Positions 13,328 to 13,515 of a stretch of DNA of 13,515 bases are shown piece after piece. This stretch comes from Caldisericota bacterium (GTDB lineage Bacteria > Caldisericota > Caldisericia > Cryosericales > Cryosericaceae), in NCBI GenBank assembly GCA_026390285.1, contig JAPLGH010000052.1, positions 1 to 13,515 on the forward strand, read 5' to 3'. The notes beneath the pieces are model-generated. The model was given only the letters and a program-made list of their open reading frames with translations. It did no database searches and was not told the origin of the DNA. Each line of letters starts with the position of its first letter. Position 1 is the first letter of the stretch. The translations under genes were made by a program, and so were the position numbers.

Positions 13328-13515
13328 CAGGTCACTTCCTCTGCCTTGATGAGGCGACCGACCAGACGGTCCTCCTCGACCTCGCCACTGCGCAGCCGGA
13401 TGAGGCGGTCCGTCATGTCGGCGATGGCAGCGTTATGCGTGACCAGCACGATGGTGGTGTGGTAGGTCTCGTTGATCTGGACCAGGAGCCGGAGAATGTC
13501 CCGCGACGTGGCGAA
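13324..13515 (-). CDS. ABC transporter ATP-binding protein (LolD/MacB type), C-terminal part
   Basis: The reading frame entering from the right edge gives the last 63 residues of an ABC ATPase. It begins FATSRDILRLLVQINETYHTTIV, followed by LVTHNAAIADMTDRLIRLRSGEVEED. The H-loop histidine is in VTHN, and the layout DIL-LL-N-TTIVLVTH-A-ADRLIRLRSG is the standard end of LolD/MacB/FtsE-type subunits. Walker A, Walker B and the signature motif lie outside the window. The stop TGA (13324-13326) overlaps the GTG start of the permease by four bases, so the two are translated together and should form one complex. Confidence 0.9.
   Translation of the reverse strand, partial: FATSRDILRLLVQINETYHTTIVLVTHNAAIADMTDRLIRLRSGEVEEDRLVGRLIKAEEVTW

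Overview
The window is ordinary high-GC bacterial chromosome with dense genes and short intergenic gaps, AGGAGG-type ribosome binding sites and sigma70-like promoters. A CIRCE-type heat-shock operator shows it is bacterial. No rRNA, tRNA, CRISPR, integrase, transposase or phage gene is visible. The phylum cannot be fixed from these genes. The metazoan-like transketolase together with a CIRCE-controlled small heat shock gene suggests a lineage outside the best-studied groups, but that is only an impression.

Layout. Bases 1-272 (minus): 5' part of an Hsp20 gene with its own promoter overlapped by a CIRCE-like palindrome. 561-1280 (minus): a six-TM protein of the cation diffusion facilitator fold that has lost its metal-binding residues and its cytoplasmic domain. 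1575-1874 (minus): an MTH1187/DUF77 thiamine-binding protein, with degenerate palindromic intergenic repeats on both sides. 2127-4692 (plus): a small single-TM helical protein, a GAF-GAF-GGDEF diguanylate cyclase that may be translated from a leaderless mRNA, and a RimJ/RimL-type acetyltransferase. 4714-13515 (minus): transketolase, a P2-type cation ATPase with an unusual PEEFP membrane motif, a second GNAT acetyltransferase, and an ABC exporter operon (ATPase end, two-domain FtsX/MacB-like permease, TetR regulator) whose reading frames overlap end to start.

How the genes may work together. The clearest functional unit is ATPase-permease-TetR, read as a self-regulated efflux or lipoprotein-type ABC transporter. 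The diguanylate cyclase has intact catalytic and product-inhibition motifs, so it probably makes c-di-GMP under control of signals sensed by its GAF domains. The other genes look like independent housekeeping or stress units. I do not see a new multi-gene system. The most unusual items are the metal-site-less CDF-like protein, the P-type ATPase with altered ion-site residues, the symmetric CIRCE variant on hsp20, and the possible leaderless start of the cyclase.
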